A DNA stretch of 17,905 bases from JBBSTY01 sp038235385 (GTDB lineage Bacteria > Actinomycetota > Acidimicrobiia > Acidimicrobiales > Acidimicrobilacustridaceae), in assembly GCA_038235385.1 (NCBI GenBank), contig JBBSTY010000089.1, forward strand, positions 1 to 17,905. Direction: 5' to 3'. Within the stretch, counting starts at the first letter, position 1. Every line of letters begins with the position of its first letter. The translations under genes and the position numbers were made by a program. Of the stretch, positions 5,464 through 13,560 are shown piece after piece. The notes under the pieces are model-generated. The model had not been told where the DNA came from. It did no database searches and saw only the letters and a list, made by a program, of their open reading frames with translations.

Positions 5464-8400
5464 CCGACTCGGTCGGTTCCGCCGACCGGCCCCGCACGGA
5501 TCGCCCCGAGGAAGCCCCCGCCGACCGCCTCCCGGGGCGGCTCGGTCGTGTGCGCCGGAGCACGGTCCTCGGCATCGCCATCCCGGCGCTGGTCGCCTAC
5601 ATCCCGCTCCTGCTCACCCACCCGGGGATGGTCGGCGCCGATACCAAGACCTACCTCTACCTGGATCCCGGCAAGCTCCTGAGCGAGGTCCCGCACGTCT
5701 GGGACAGCCAGATCGGACTCGGAACCGTCACCCACCAGAACATCGGGTACCTGTTCCCGATGGGGCCGTTCTACCTCTTCTTCGACGCCATCGGGGTGCC
5801 CGACTGGGTCGCCCAGCGACTCTGGCTCGGCACGGTGCTGTTCCTCGCGGCGATGGGTGTCCGCTACCTGCTGCGCACCCTGGGATCGCCCGGACCCGGG
5901 CGCACCGGCCGCCTCGGCCTCGGCGCCCCCGGCATCCTCGTCGCCTCGCTGGCGTACATGCTGAGCCCGTACATCCTCAACTACTCGGCTCGCATCTCGG
6001 TGCTGCTCCTGCCGTTCACGGCGCTCCCGTGGCTCATCGCCCTGGCCGCGCGGTCCGTGCGCCACGGAGGTTGGCGCTACCCGGCGTGGTTCGCCTTCAC
6101 CATGTTGCTGGTCGGCGGCATCAACGCCACGGCCGTGATCATGGTCGGTGCCGGTCCCGCGCTCTGGGTCGTGCACGCCGTGTGGGTCGATCGGGAGGTC
6201 CGGTTCACCCGCGCCCTCGCGGCAGTCGGTCGCATCACGCTGCTGACGCTGCTCACCAGCCTGTGGTGGATGGCGGGTCTGTGGGCCGAGGGGCGCTACG
6301 GGTTGCCGGTCATCCGGTACACCGAGAGCTACCGGACCGTTGCCGAGGTGTCGAGCGCCCCGGAGGTGCTCCGGGGACTCGGCTACTGGCTCTTCTACGG
6401 AACCGACAAGCTCGGGCCGTGGATCGAGCCCAGCGTCGAGTACACCACCGAGATCCCGCTGTTGGCGCTGAGCTACGTGCTGCCCATCGCGGCCATCGTC
6501 GTCGCCGCCCTGGTCCGGTGGCGCTACCGGGCGTACTTCCTCATGCTCGTCGCGTTCGGCGCCATCACCGCCATCGCCAGCCATCCCTGGGACTCACCGT
6601 CGCTGCTCGGTTCGATCTTCAAGGAGTTCACGCGCAGCGACGCCGGGCTCTCGCTGCGCTCGACCCCACGGGCGGTACCGCTCGTCGTGCTCGGCACCGC
6701 GGTCTTCCTGGGCGTCGGCGTCGATGCGCTGTCCCGTTGGCGACCACCGATCGCCCGCCCCCTGGCCGCGGTTGCGTGCGTCCTCGTGATCCTCAACCTT
6801 CCACCCCTGTGGAACAACACCATGGTCGCCGACAACCTCGAACGCCCCGAGGACATCCCGTCGTACTGGCTCGACAACGCCGCGTACCTCCAGGCCCGGG
6901 GCAACGACACCCGCGTCCTCGAGATCCCGGGCACCGAGTTCGCCAGCTACCGCTGGGGCAACACCGTCGACCCCGTGCTGCCCGGCTTGATGGACCGCCC
7001 GTACGTCGCACGGGAGCTGTTCACCTGGGGCTCACCGCCGTCGGCCAACCTGCTCAACGCCTTCGACCGCCGCCTGCACGAGGAGACCTTCGATCCGGCC
7101 GCGCTCGTCCCGGTCGCGCAGCTCATGAGCGTGGGCGACATCAACGTGCGTTCCGACCTCCAGTACGAGCGGTACCGCATCGCCCGTCCTCGGGCGTTGT
7201 GGGACCTGATCCGCCGCGCCCCGGGTCTCGACGAGCCGGTCGGCTTCGGCGAGCCGGTCCCGAACATCGCCGGCCCCGAGCAGACCATGATCGACGAGGT
7301 CGAGCTCAACACCCCGCCCGGCCTGGTGGATCCCCCGCCGGTCGCCACCTTCGGCGTCCCCGACGCCCGTGGCATCGTCAACACCCACCCGAACCGCCGA
7401 TCGGTGCTCGCCGCCGCCGACGGGGAGGGCCTCGTCGATGCCGCCGCCGCAGGGATCCTCAACCCGGATCAGGCCTTCTTCTACTCGGCCGCCCTCGTCG
7501 GTGACCCCGACACGTTCGCCCGGATCTACGGCGCCGATGCGGACCTCCTCCTCACCGACACCAACCGGGCCCGGGCTCGACGATGGGGCGCCCTGCGCGA
7601 GAACACCGGCTACACCGAGCGCGCGGGTGAGACCCCGATCGTGTTCGACCCCACCGACCAGCGCCTCGATGTCTTCCCCGGTTCCGGCGACGACGAGGCC
7701 ACCGTGTCGGTCCAGCGCCGGCGAGCCGGATCCGACATCGGCGCCACCGTCAGCGCCACGGCCTACGGGAACCCCATCACCTACACCCCCGACGACCGTC
7801 CGGCGCTGGCGCTCGACGGCAACGAGCGCACCGCGTGGCGCGTCGGTGCCATCGACGACGTCATCGGCGAGAAGCTCATCATCGATCTCGACTCGCCGGT
7901 CACCACCGACACCGTCAACCTGCTCCAGCCCATCAACCTCGAGCGTTCACGCTGGATCACCAAGGCCCGGCTCACGTTCGACGACCGCGAGTCGATGGTG
8001 GTGGACCTCGACGACATCTCCCGGGACGAGAGCGGCGTCGGCCAGGACGTGGCCATCGGCTCCCGCACCTTCTCCAAGCTGACCATCGAGGTCGTCGAGG
8101 CCAACATCATGGGACGGCTCGAGTACAACGGGTTGAGCGGCGTCGGCTTCGCCGAGGTCCGCATCCCCGGAGTCGGGATCGACGACCTGATCCGTCCCCC
8201 GGTCGATCTGCTCCGCAACGCCGGGGCGTCGTCGATCGACCACCGGTTCACCATGTTGTTCACCCGCCTCCGCTCGAACCAGGCCGAGCCGGTCCGGACC
8301 GACGAGGAGGACGCGATCCGGCGCATCGTCGACCTCCCGATCGGGCGCTCGTTCGGTTACGGCGGCCAGGCCCGCCTCGCGGCCGGCACCCCCGATGAGG

Positions 8401-9998
8401 ATGTCGATCGCCTCCTGGGGCTGCGCGACGCGTCGCAGGGGGGGGTCACGGCCCGATCCGATGTGCGGCTCCCGGGCTCGCTCACCGACCGGGCCTCGGC
8501 TGCGATCGACGACGACCCCTCAACGGCCTGGACCTCCATCTTCCAGAACCAGATCGGCCACTACATCGAGTACGTGGTGCCGCAGCCGCTCGGCATCGAT
8601 CACCTCGACCTCGACATCGTCGCCGACGGCCACCACTCGGTGCCCACCTCCCTCGGCATCGACGTCGACGGCACCCGGATCGGATCGGTCGACATCCCTC
8701 CCATCGACGACCTCCCCCCGGTCGACGGGAGGGTCCAAGAAGGTGGAACCGTCCGGGTGCAGGTCCCCCTCCCGGCGGCCGTCACCGGATCGACGTTCCG
8801 GTTCACCATCGAGGGCGTGCGTGAGATGCGCACCCGTGACTGGTACAGCAACGCGATGACCACCGCCCCCGTGGCCATCGCCGAGCTCGGCATCGACGGG
8901 CTGCACCTCGACCAACCGGGGCCGCAGTTCGACAGCACCTGCGTCGACGGGTTGCTCACCATCGACGACGTGCCGGTGCCGATCCGGGTCCAGGGCTCCA
9001 CCGACGACGCGCTCGCTCGTCGGTCGCTCCCCATCGAACCGTGCGGATCGGGAGCGGTCGGGCTGACCCTGGACGCCGGGGAGCACATCGTCCGCTCGAC
9101 GCCCGGCATCGACACCGGGATCGACATCGATCGACTCGTGCTCCCGTCCGAGGCCGGCGGCGGACCGCTGGCGACCGCCGACCTCCCGAGTCAGGTCCCG
9201 CTCGGCCCGGAGGTGACGGTCGACGCCCAGCTCGCGGTCGAGAGCACCGGCTCGCTGCGCGGGTCGTCCGAGCCGTACTGGCTCGTGATGGGTCAATCGT
9301 GGAGCAACGGATGGCACGCCCAGGTGGGCGGGCACGACCTCGGCACACCGACGCTGATCGACGGCTACGCCAACGGCTGGTATGTGGATCCGGCGATCGT
9401 CGGGACGGGAGACCTGAGCTTCGTCATCGAGTGGACCCCCCAACGGTCGGTGTGGATCGCCATCGGGCTGTCCGCGGTGGCCATGGCCGTGTGCCTCGCC
9501 CTGATGATCCTCGGTGGCCGCAGGCCGCACCGCCCCGAACCGCTCCCAGCCGATCCCGACCGGCCGATCCGACCTCTGATCACGGGCCCATGGCCGTTCG
9601 GTCCCGCGTCCCGACGCGCCCACCGGCCGTCGGTCATCGTCGCCGGAGCGATCAGCGTCGGCTTCGCCCTCGCTGCGGCGGTCAACATCGAGAACCAGCA
9701 CGCCTACCCCCTGGCGGCGGTCGCCATCGGCGCCGCGCTGTTCGTGGCCATCCGCGATCCTCGATCGCGCTCGTGGTTCGCCCTGGCGGCGGCGGGTTGC
9801 TACGCACTGGCGGCGAGCTTCGTGGTGCTGCAACAGGTCCGCCATCGCTACGTGTCGGACTTCACCTGGCCGACGCACTTCGACCGGGTCGGCATCCTCG
9901 CTCTCGTCGCGATCGTCCTCCTCGCCGCCGAGGCCGTGCTCGACCTGGTCCGACGACGCCCTCGCACGACCGACGACGACGACCAGACGAGCCCATGA
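5460..9998 (+). CDS. aftD: AftD-like alpha-(1->3)-arabinofuranosyltransferase (GT-C, DUF3367 type)
   Basis: The protein has 1512 residues, close to mycobacterial AftD (about 1400). A basic tail precedes a multi-pass N-terminal domain (about 33-450). Its first external loop carries GADTKTYLYLDP (59-70, Asp61 and Asp69) and then GYLFPMGPFYLFF and GVPDWVAQRLW, the hallmark AftD pattern; Asp61 is the probable GT-C catalytic acid. The large outer portion (about 450-1325) contains two F5/8-type discoidin-like regions, near 755-905 (ALDGNERTAWRVG) and 1000-1130 (AIDDDPSTAWTS), plus a further beta-rich region. C-terminal membrane segments lie near 1330-1352 and 1390-1497. AftD transfers arabinofuranose from a decaprenyl-phosphate donor to cell-wall arabinan outside the membrane in mycobacteria; the same sugar here is an inference. 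GTG start overlaps the GT4 stop by 4 bp. Confidence 0.87.
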   Translation: MTDSVGSADRPRTDRPEEAPADRLPGRLGRVRRSTVLGIAIPALVAYIPLLLTHPGMVGADTKTYLYLDPGKLLSEVPHVWDSQIGLGTVTHQNIGYLFPMGPFYLFFDAIGVPDWVAQRLWLGTVLFLAAMGVRYLLRTLGSPGPGRTGRLGLGAPGILVASLAYMLSPYILNYSARISVLLLPFTALPWLIALAARSVRHGGWRYPAWFAFTMLLVGGINATAVIMVGAGPALWVVHAVWVDREVRFTRALAAVGRITLLTLLTSLWWMAGLWAEGRYGLPVIRYTESYRTVAEVSSAPEVLRGLGYWLFYGTDKLGPWIEPSVEYTTEIPLLALSYVLPIAAIVVAALVRWRYRAYFLMLVAFGAITAIASHPWDSPSLLGSIFKEFTRSDAGLSLRSTPRAVPLVVLGTAVFLGVGVDALSRWRPPIARPLAAVACVLVILNLPPLWNNTMVADNLERPEDIPSYWLDNAAYLQARGNDTRVLEIPGTEFASYRWGNTVDPVLPGLMDRPYVARELFTWGSPPSANLLNAFDRRLHEETFDPAALVPVAQLMSVGDINVRSDLQYERYRIARPRALWDLIRRAPGLDEPVGFGEPVPNIAGPEQTMIDEVELNTPPGLVDPPPVATFGVPDARGIVNTHPNRRSVLAAADGEGLVDAAAAGILNPDQAFFYSAALVGDPDTFARIYGADADLLLTDTNRARARRWGALRENTGYTERAGETPIVFDPTDQRLDVFPGSGDDEATVSVQRRRAGSDIGATVSATAYGNPITYTPDDRPALALDGNERTAWRVGAIDDVIGEKLIIDLDSPVTTDTVNLLQPINLERSRWITKARLTFDDRESMVVDLDDISRDESGVGQDVAIGSRTFSKLTIEVVEANIMGRLEYNGLSGVGFAEVRIPGVGIDDLIRPPVDLLRNAGASSIDHRFTMLFTRLRSNQAEPVRTDEEDAIRRIVDLPIGRSFGYGGQARLAAGTPDEDVDRLLGLRDASQGGVTARSDVRLPGSLTDRASAAIDDDPSTAWTSIFQNQIGHYIEYVVPQPLGIDHLDLDIVADGHHSVPTSLGIDVDGTRIGSVDIPPIDDLPPVDGRVQEGGTVRVQVPLPAAVTGSTFRFTIEGVREMRTRDWYSNAMTTAPVAIAELGIDGLHLDQPGPQFDSTCVDGLLTIDDVPVPIRVQGSTDDALARRSLPIEPCGSGAVGLTLDAGEHIVRSTPGIDTGIDIDRLVLPSEAGGGPLATADLPSQVPLGPEVTVDAQLAVESTGSLRGSSEPYWLVMGQSWSNGWHAQVGGHDLGTPTLIDGYANGWYVDPAIVGTGDLSFVIEWTPQRSVWIAIGLSAVAMAVCLALMILGGRRPHRPEPLPADPDRPIRPLITGPWPFGPASRRAHRPSVIVAGAISVGFALAAAVNIENQHAYPLAAVAIGAALFVAIRDPRSRSWFALAAAGCYALAASFVVLQQVRHRYVSDFTWPTHFDRVGILALVAIVLLAAEAVLDLVRRRPRTTDDDDQTSP

Positions 9999-10069
9999 CG
10001 CCGTGGTCCGACCTCGCCCGAGGAGGGCGGCGCCGAGCCGGGTGGCCCGGTGCCGCCAGCCCGACGGCG

Positions 10070-10075
10070 TATCCT
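10070..10075 (+). promoter_or_regulatory. -10-like TATCCT before GT2 gene
   Basis: TATCCT lies 80 nt upstream of GTG 10156, in the 157-bp gap after the AftD-like gene. It suggests an additional internal promoter with a leader of about 73 nt. No recognisable -35 is present. Confidence 0.3.
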
Positions 10076-10086
10076 GTCGCAGCGGT

Positions 10087-10112
10087 GCCGGACCCGGCCG
10101 GCTCGGGCCGGC
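10087..10112 (+). repeat. GC-rich leader hairpin upstream of GT2 gene
   Basis: GCCGG-A-CCCG (10087-10096) pairs with CGGG-CCGGC (10104-10112), giving a 9-bp stem with one bulged A and a 7-nt loop. It ends 32 nt before the ribosome site. It could be a weak intercistronic terminator or attenuator, or an mRNA-stability element. There is no T-tract. Confidence 0.4.
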
Positions 10113-10144
10113 GCCTGGGGCCCGGTGGCGCGACCAGGCGAACC

Positions 10145-10150
10145 AAGGAG
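10145..10150 (+). promoter_or_regulatory. Ribosome binding site AAGGAG of GT2 gene
   Basis: AAGGAG is separated by 5 nt from GTG 10156 and fixes this start over the in-frame upstream codon at 10003 and the ATG at 10177. Confidence 0.75.
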
Positions 10151-10155
10151 ATCTC

Positions 10156-10917
10156 GTGAAGGACGGCAATGCCCAGATGAGTGACCTGGAGCCCCGTCGC
10201 TGCCTGAGTGTCGTGATGCCCTGCTACAACGAGATCAGCACGATCGAGGCGGTCGTCGAGCAGGTGCTCCGCTCGCCGTGGACCAACGAGATCATCATCG
10301 TCGACGACGGATCGAGCGACGGCACGCGCGATGTGCTCGAGAAGTTCCACGATCCCCGCATCCGCGTGTTGCTCCAACCGGTCAACCGGGGCAAGGGGGC
10401 GGCCCTGCGGCGCGGCTTCGCCGAGGCAACCAGCGCGTTCGTCGTGGTGCAGGACGCCGATCTCGAGTACGACCCGCGGGAGTTCGGCGATCTGCTCACC
10501 CCCCTCCTCGACGACCGGGCCGATGTCGTCTACGGCTCACGCTTCCTCGGTGGCGGCGGCCGGGTCCTCTACTTCTGGCATTCGGTCGGCAACAAGGTGC
10601 TCACCCTCACCTCCAACATCTTCACCAACCTGAACCTCACCGACATGGAGACCTGCTACAAGGTCTTCCGCCGCGAGGTGCTCGAGAGCTTCACGTTGGA
10701 GGAGAACCGCTTCGGCATCGAACCGGAGATGACCGCCAAGGTCGCCGCCGGCCACTGGCGGGTGTACGAGGTCGCCATCAGCTACAACGGCCGCACCTAC
10801 GAGGAAGGCAAGAAGATCGGCTGGCGCGACGGCGTGCGGGCGTTCTACTGCATCATCCGCTACTCCGGGCCGGGCAGGCACGCCCGACGCCTGCGTTCGG
10901 GCGGATCGAACGCTTGA
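10156..10917 (+). CDS. GT2-family glycosyltransferase, DPM1/polyprenyl-phosphate-sugar synthase-like
   Basis: The protein has 253 residues and a single GT-A domain. It has LSVVMPCYNEISTI (17-30), IIIVDDGSSDGT (46-57), NRGKGAALRRGF (77-88), the metal-binding QDADLEYDP with Asp100-Ala-Asp102, VVYGSRF (124-130), and TDMETCYKVFRREV (162-175) followed by GIEPEMTAKVA. This order is typical of dolichyl/polyprenyl-phosphate mannose or glucose synthases of the short DPM1 type, without C-terminal membrane helices. Such enzymes load a sugar from a nucleotide donor on to a lipid phosphate at the inner face of the membrane. That product is the kind of donor GT-C enzymes use outside, which fits the adjacent AftD-like gene. 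The lipid and sugar are not readable from sequence. The stop overlaps the next start (TTGA). Confidence 0.88.
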   Translation: MKDGNAQMSDLEPRRCLSVVMPCYNEISTIEAVVEQVLRSPWTNEIIIVDDGSSDGTRDVLEKFHDPRIRVLLQPVNRGKGAALRRGFAEATSAFVVVQDADLEYDPREFGDLLTPLLDDRADVVYGSRFLGGGGRVLYFWHSVGNKVLTLTSNIFTNLNLTDMETCYKVFRREVLESFTLEENRFGIEPEMTAKVAAGHWRVYEVAISYNGRTYEEGKKIGWRDGVRAFYCIIRYSGPGRHARRLRSGGSNA

Positions 10918-13019
10918 CCCTCGCCCGCGTCGAGCCCGAGACGCTGTTCCTCGGCGCCGCGGACCGATCCTCACACCGGCGGATCCCCTACGAGCCCTCG
11001 CTCGACGGGGTGCGCGGGCTCGCGGTGGCCGCCGTCCTGCTGTACCACGGCGGGGTGTCGTGGGCCTCGGGCGGGTACCTCGGGGTCGACGCGTTCTTCG
11101 TCCTGTCCGGGTACCTGATAACCGCCCTGCTGCTGGCCGAGTGGCGCGACTCGGGCACCATCGCGCTCGTGGGGTTCTGGGCTCGCCGGGCCCGTCGTCT
11201 GCTTCCGGCAGTCGGCATCCTGCTGATCGGCATCGCCGCCTACAGCGTCTTCGTCGCCCGGCCGGACGTGCTCGCGCAGCTCCGGGCGGACGCCATCTCC
11301 ACGCTCTTCTACGTCATGAACTGGCGGCTCGTGGCCAGCAGCCAGAGCTACTTCGACCAGTTCTTCGCGTCGCCCCTGCGCCACATGTGGTCGCTCGCCA
11401 TCGAGGAGCAGTACTACCTGGTGTGGCCGCTCATCACCCTCGGGGTGCTCAAGTGGCGGCGGTCGGCGAAGGTCCTGCTCGAGGTCTGCGTCGTGCTCGC
11501 CGCGCTGTCGGCGGCTGTGATGGTCGTCCTCTACGACCCCGATGTCGACCCGTCACGGCTGTACTACGGCACCGACACGCGCGCCCAGTCGCTCCTGCTC
11601 GGATCAGCGGTGGCGGCCGCCGTCGCCTCCGGGCTCACCTTCGCCACGCTGGCGAGCCGTCGGGCGCTCGTCAACGCGGCCACCGTCGTCGTCCTGCTCG
11701 TCGGGTGGGCATGGACCGGCCTGGCACCGTTCGGGCTGCCCCCGTCCAGCGGCCTCCTGTACCGGGGTGGCTTCACGCTCCTGGCCGCAGCGGTCTGCCT
11801 GGTGATCCTCGCCTGCACCCAGGCCGGGGAGAACCCGGTGCGACGTGCGCTGTCGTTCGAGCCGCTGCGCCGTCTCGGACTCATCTCCTACGGCCTCTAC
11901 CTCTTCCACTGGCCGATCTTCGCCTGGCTCAGCAGCGAGCGCACCGGGCTCGACCCGGGGAGCCTCCGCCTGCTCGGGCTTCGCCTCGCCGTCACCTTCG
12001 TCGCCGCGCTGGCGTCGTACTTCCTCGTCGAGAAGCCGGTGCGCGAGGGTGCGCTCAACCGGATCCTGCCGGCGTCCTTCCAGGCCTGGCTGCTGCCGAT
12101 CTCACTGGTGGCGCTGCTCTCGCTGATCATCGCCACGACCGGCGGAGCGAAGGCCTCGATCCCCACGCCGGCCGCGTTCGACCCGGCGTCACGACCACCC
12201 CCGTCACTCACCGCAGGAGCCGCAGCCGAGGACCAGCTCAAGGTGCTCCTCGTCGGCGACTCGGTCGCGTTCACGCTCGGCGACAAGGGCATCACCGGCG
12301 AGGTCGCCGAGCAGAACGGTCTCGCCTTCTGGAACCAGGCCATCCTCTTCTGCGAGCTCGTTCCCGGCGCCCACCTCGAGAACGGTGAGGTCCGGCCCGC
12401 CAGCGATACGTGCGCCGACTGGGAGAACGAGTGGCGACGGACGGTGGAGTTCTGGGACCCGGCGGTGAGCATCCTCCAGACCGGCGCCTGGGAGATCTTC
12501 GATCGCGAGATCGACGGCGAGTGGGTCGAGTTCGGGACCCCCGAGTACGACGCCGTGCTCCGACCGGTGCTGCAACGGGCGGTCGATGCGCTGTCGTCCC
12601 AGGGTGCGCCGGTCGTGGTGCTCACCACTCCCCCCTTCCTGCGCGACGACGGCACCACGACGGACTGGACGCAGAACGAGACCGCCCGCACCGATCACTT
12701 CAACGATCTCCTGCGACAGCTCGCCGCGGACAACCCCGACACCGTCCACCTGATCGATCTCGGGGCCGAGCTGTGTCCCGAGAACCAGTGCCGCGAGGAG
12801 ATCGACGGCGCCGATGTCCGACCCGACGGCTTGCACTTCGGGGCCGATGGCGCCCTCGTCGTGGCCCGCTGGCTCGCACCCCAGGTGCGCGAGATCGCGT
12901 TGGGTTCCGGATCGAACCCTCCCGACCTCACCTCGGTGCCGCCACCCAGCACCCCGACCCCTGAGGACGGCGGCCGTGCGAACCAGGGAGCCCCACCCCC
13001 GGGCGATCCCGACCCCTGA
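10914..13019 (+). CDS. Acyltransferase-3 / SGNH fusion (OafA/OatA-type O-acyltransferase)
   Basis: From TTG 10914 the protein has 701 residues. The N-terminal acyltransferase-3 domain (about 25-385) has SLDGVRGLAVAAVLLYHGG (29-47, His45), GGYLGVDAFFVLSGYLIT (53-70), FWARRARRLLPA and LRHMWSLAIEEQYYLVWPL (155-173), with about ten membrane segments. An outer SGNH domain follows: LLVGDSVAFTLG (Ser450), LQTGAWEIFD, and RPDGLHFGADG (Asp638, His641). The tail is Pro/Gly-rich. Known members pass an acyl group, usually acetyl, across the membrane and on to surface polysaccharide, peptidoglycan or lipid. The domain needs a start near 10914 and no ATG or GTG lies between there and the first motif; TTG, forming a 4-bp overlap with the GT2 stop, is the best choice. 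It is the last gene of the block. Confidence 0.88.
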   Translation: MTLARVEPETLFLGAADRSSHRRIPYEPSLDGVRGLAVAAVLLYHGGVSWASGGYLGVDAFFVLSGYLITALLLAEWRDSGTIALVGFWARRARRLLPAVGILLIGIAAYSVFVARPDVLAQLRADAISTLFYVMNWRLVASSQSYFDQFFASPLRHMWSLAIEEQYYLVWPLITLGVLKWRRSAKVLLEVCVVLAALSAAVMVVLYDPDVDPSRLYYGTDTRAQSLLLGSAVAAAVASGLTFATLASRRALVNAATVVVLLVGWAWTGLAPFGLPPSSGLLYRGGFTLLAAAVCLVILACTQAGENPVRRALSFEPLRRLGLISYGLYLFHWPIFAWLSSERTGLDPGSLRLLGLRLAVTFVAALASYFLVEKPVREGALNRILPASFQAWLLPISLVALLSLIIATTGGAKASIPTPAAFDPASRPPPSLTAGAAAEDQLKVLLVGDSVAFTLGDKGITGEVAEQNGLAFWNQAILFCELVPGAHLENGEVRPASDTCADWENEWRRTVEFWDPAVSILQTGAWEIFDREIDGEWVEFGTPEYDAVLRPVLQRAVDALSSQGAPVVVLTTPPFLRDDGTTTDWTQNETARTDHFNDLLRQLAADNPDTVHLIDLGAELCPENQCREEIDGADVRPDGLHFGADGALVVARWLAPQVREIALGSGSNPPDLTSVPPPSTPTPEDGGRANQGAPPPGDPDP

Positions 13020-13059
13020 TCCCTGATCCCTGATCCCTGATCCCTGATCCCTGATCCCT
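13014..13059 (+). repeat. 7-bp tandem repeat, unit CCCTGAT, 6 full copies plus CCCT
   Basis: Six perfect copies run from 13014 to 13055 with a partial seventh. The first copy contains the TGA stop of the acyltransferase gene (13017-13019). Since 7 is not a multiple of 3, the array places TGA in all three plus frames. The complement contains no stop. It fills most of the 78-bp gap between two convergent genes. Confidence 0.95.
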
Positions 13060-13076
13060 CGAGGACGGGAGACCGC

Positions 13077-13108
13077 CCGACGACGTCGATCGGACCGTCA
13101 GTCGTCGG
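13077..13108. terminator. Inverted repeat CCGACGAC/GTCGTCGG between convergent genes
   Basis: An exact 8-bp stem (13077-13084 with 13101-13108) has a 16-nt loop and spans the stop codon of arfB. It is placed where either of the two convergent transcripts should end. There is no U-run, so assignment as a terminator is tentative. Confidence 0.3.
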
Positions 13109-13547
13109 TGGCCGGCCGGGCGCGGTTGCGCTTGGTGCTGGCCCGGCGACGCTTGTCGTCGACGCGACGCGCCTTGGCGGCTCGGCTCGGCTTCGTCGCC
13201 CGCCGGGGCGGGTCCCGGTGGAGACCCGACGCGAGCCGTTGGCGGATCCGCTCCATGGCGATGGCGCGGTTGCGGGTCTGCGAGCGCGTCTCGTCGACCA
13301 CGACCGTGAGCACCGGGCCGTAGCGATCCGCCAGCAGCGACCGCTGCCGCTCGGTCAGCGAGGGCGAGTCGCCGATGGGGAACGTGGCCTCGACCCGGGT
13401 GCTCGCCTTGTTGGCGTGCTGGCCGCCCGGCCCTCCGCTGGTCGTGAACCGCCACTGGATCTCGTCGGCATCGATGATGCAGGTGGCGTCGACCCGCAGT
13501 CGGCCGGGCCGATCCGAAGGTCGATGCTCCGACGGGTCGGCGCTCAT
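13098..13547 (-). CDS. arfB: Peptidyl-tRNA hydrolase ArfB (YaeJ-type ribosome rescue factor)
   Basis: The protein has 149 residues, the usual size for ArfB/YaeJ. The catalytic motif FTTSGGPGGQHANK (34-47, GGQ at 41-43) is followed by STRVEATFPI, and SQTRNRAIAMERIRQRL (89-105). The basic tail (about 112-145) is rich in Arg and Lys, as in ArfB, where it enters the empty mRNA channel of stalled ribosomes. The GGQ loop hydrolyses peptidyl-tRNA and frees ribosomes stalled at the 3' end of broken mRNAs. The small size and lack of codon-recognition domains separate it from RF1/RF2. ATG 13547 is chosen because the fold begins shortly after it and a -10-like TAGCGT lies 7 nt upstream. A much longer open frame upstream has no family sequence. 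It diverges from the alpha/beta hydrolase gene. Confidence 0.93.
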   Translation of the reverse strand: MSADPSEHRPSDRPGRLRVDATCIIDADEIQWRFTTSGGPGGQHANKASTRVEATFPIGDSPSLTERQRSLLADRYGPVLTVVVDETRSQTRNRAIAMERIRQRLASGLHRDPPRRATKPSRAAKARRVDDKRRRASTKRNRARPATDD

Positions 13548-13554
13548 GCGCCCG

Positions 13555-13560
13555 ACGCTA
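13555..13560 (-). promoter_or_regulatory. -10-like TAGCGT, leaderless start of arfB
   Basis: The complement reads TAGCGT, 7 nt, ATG 13547, with no Shine-Dalgarno between. Transcription should start at the start codon. Confidence 0.45.

Noticed and set aside
5315..7504. 729-codon open frame inside the AftD-like gene
   Set aside because: Low-complexity Arg/Pro/His shadow of the AftD-like frame, which has clear membrane helices and family motifs.
8520..10169. 549-codon minus-strand open frame opposite the AftD-like gene
   Set aside because: Antisense frame with biased Asp/Arg/Gly/Val composition and no domain pattern; typical of high-GC antisense.
13014..13059. Possible CRISPR or attachment-site reading of the 7-bp repeat
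   Set aside because: The units are contiguous, without spacers, and far too short. No integrase, tRNA or cas gene is nearby.
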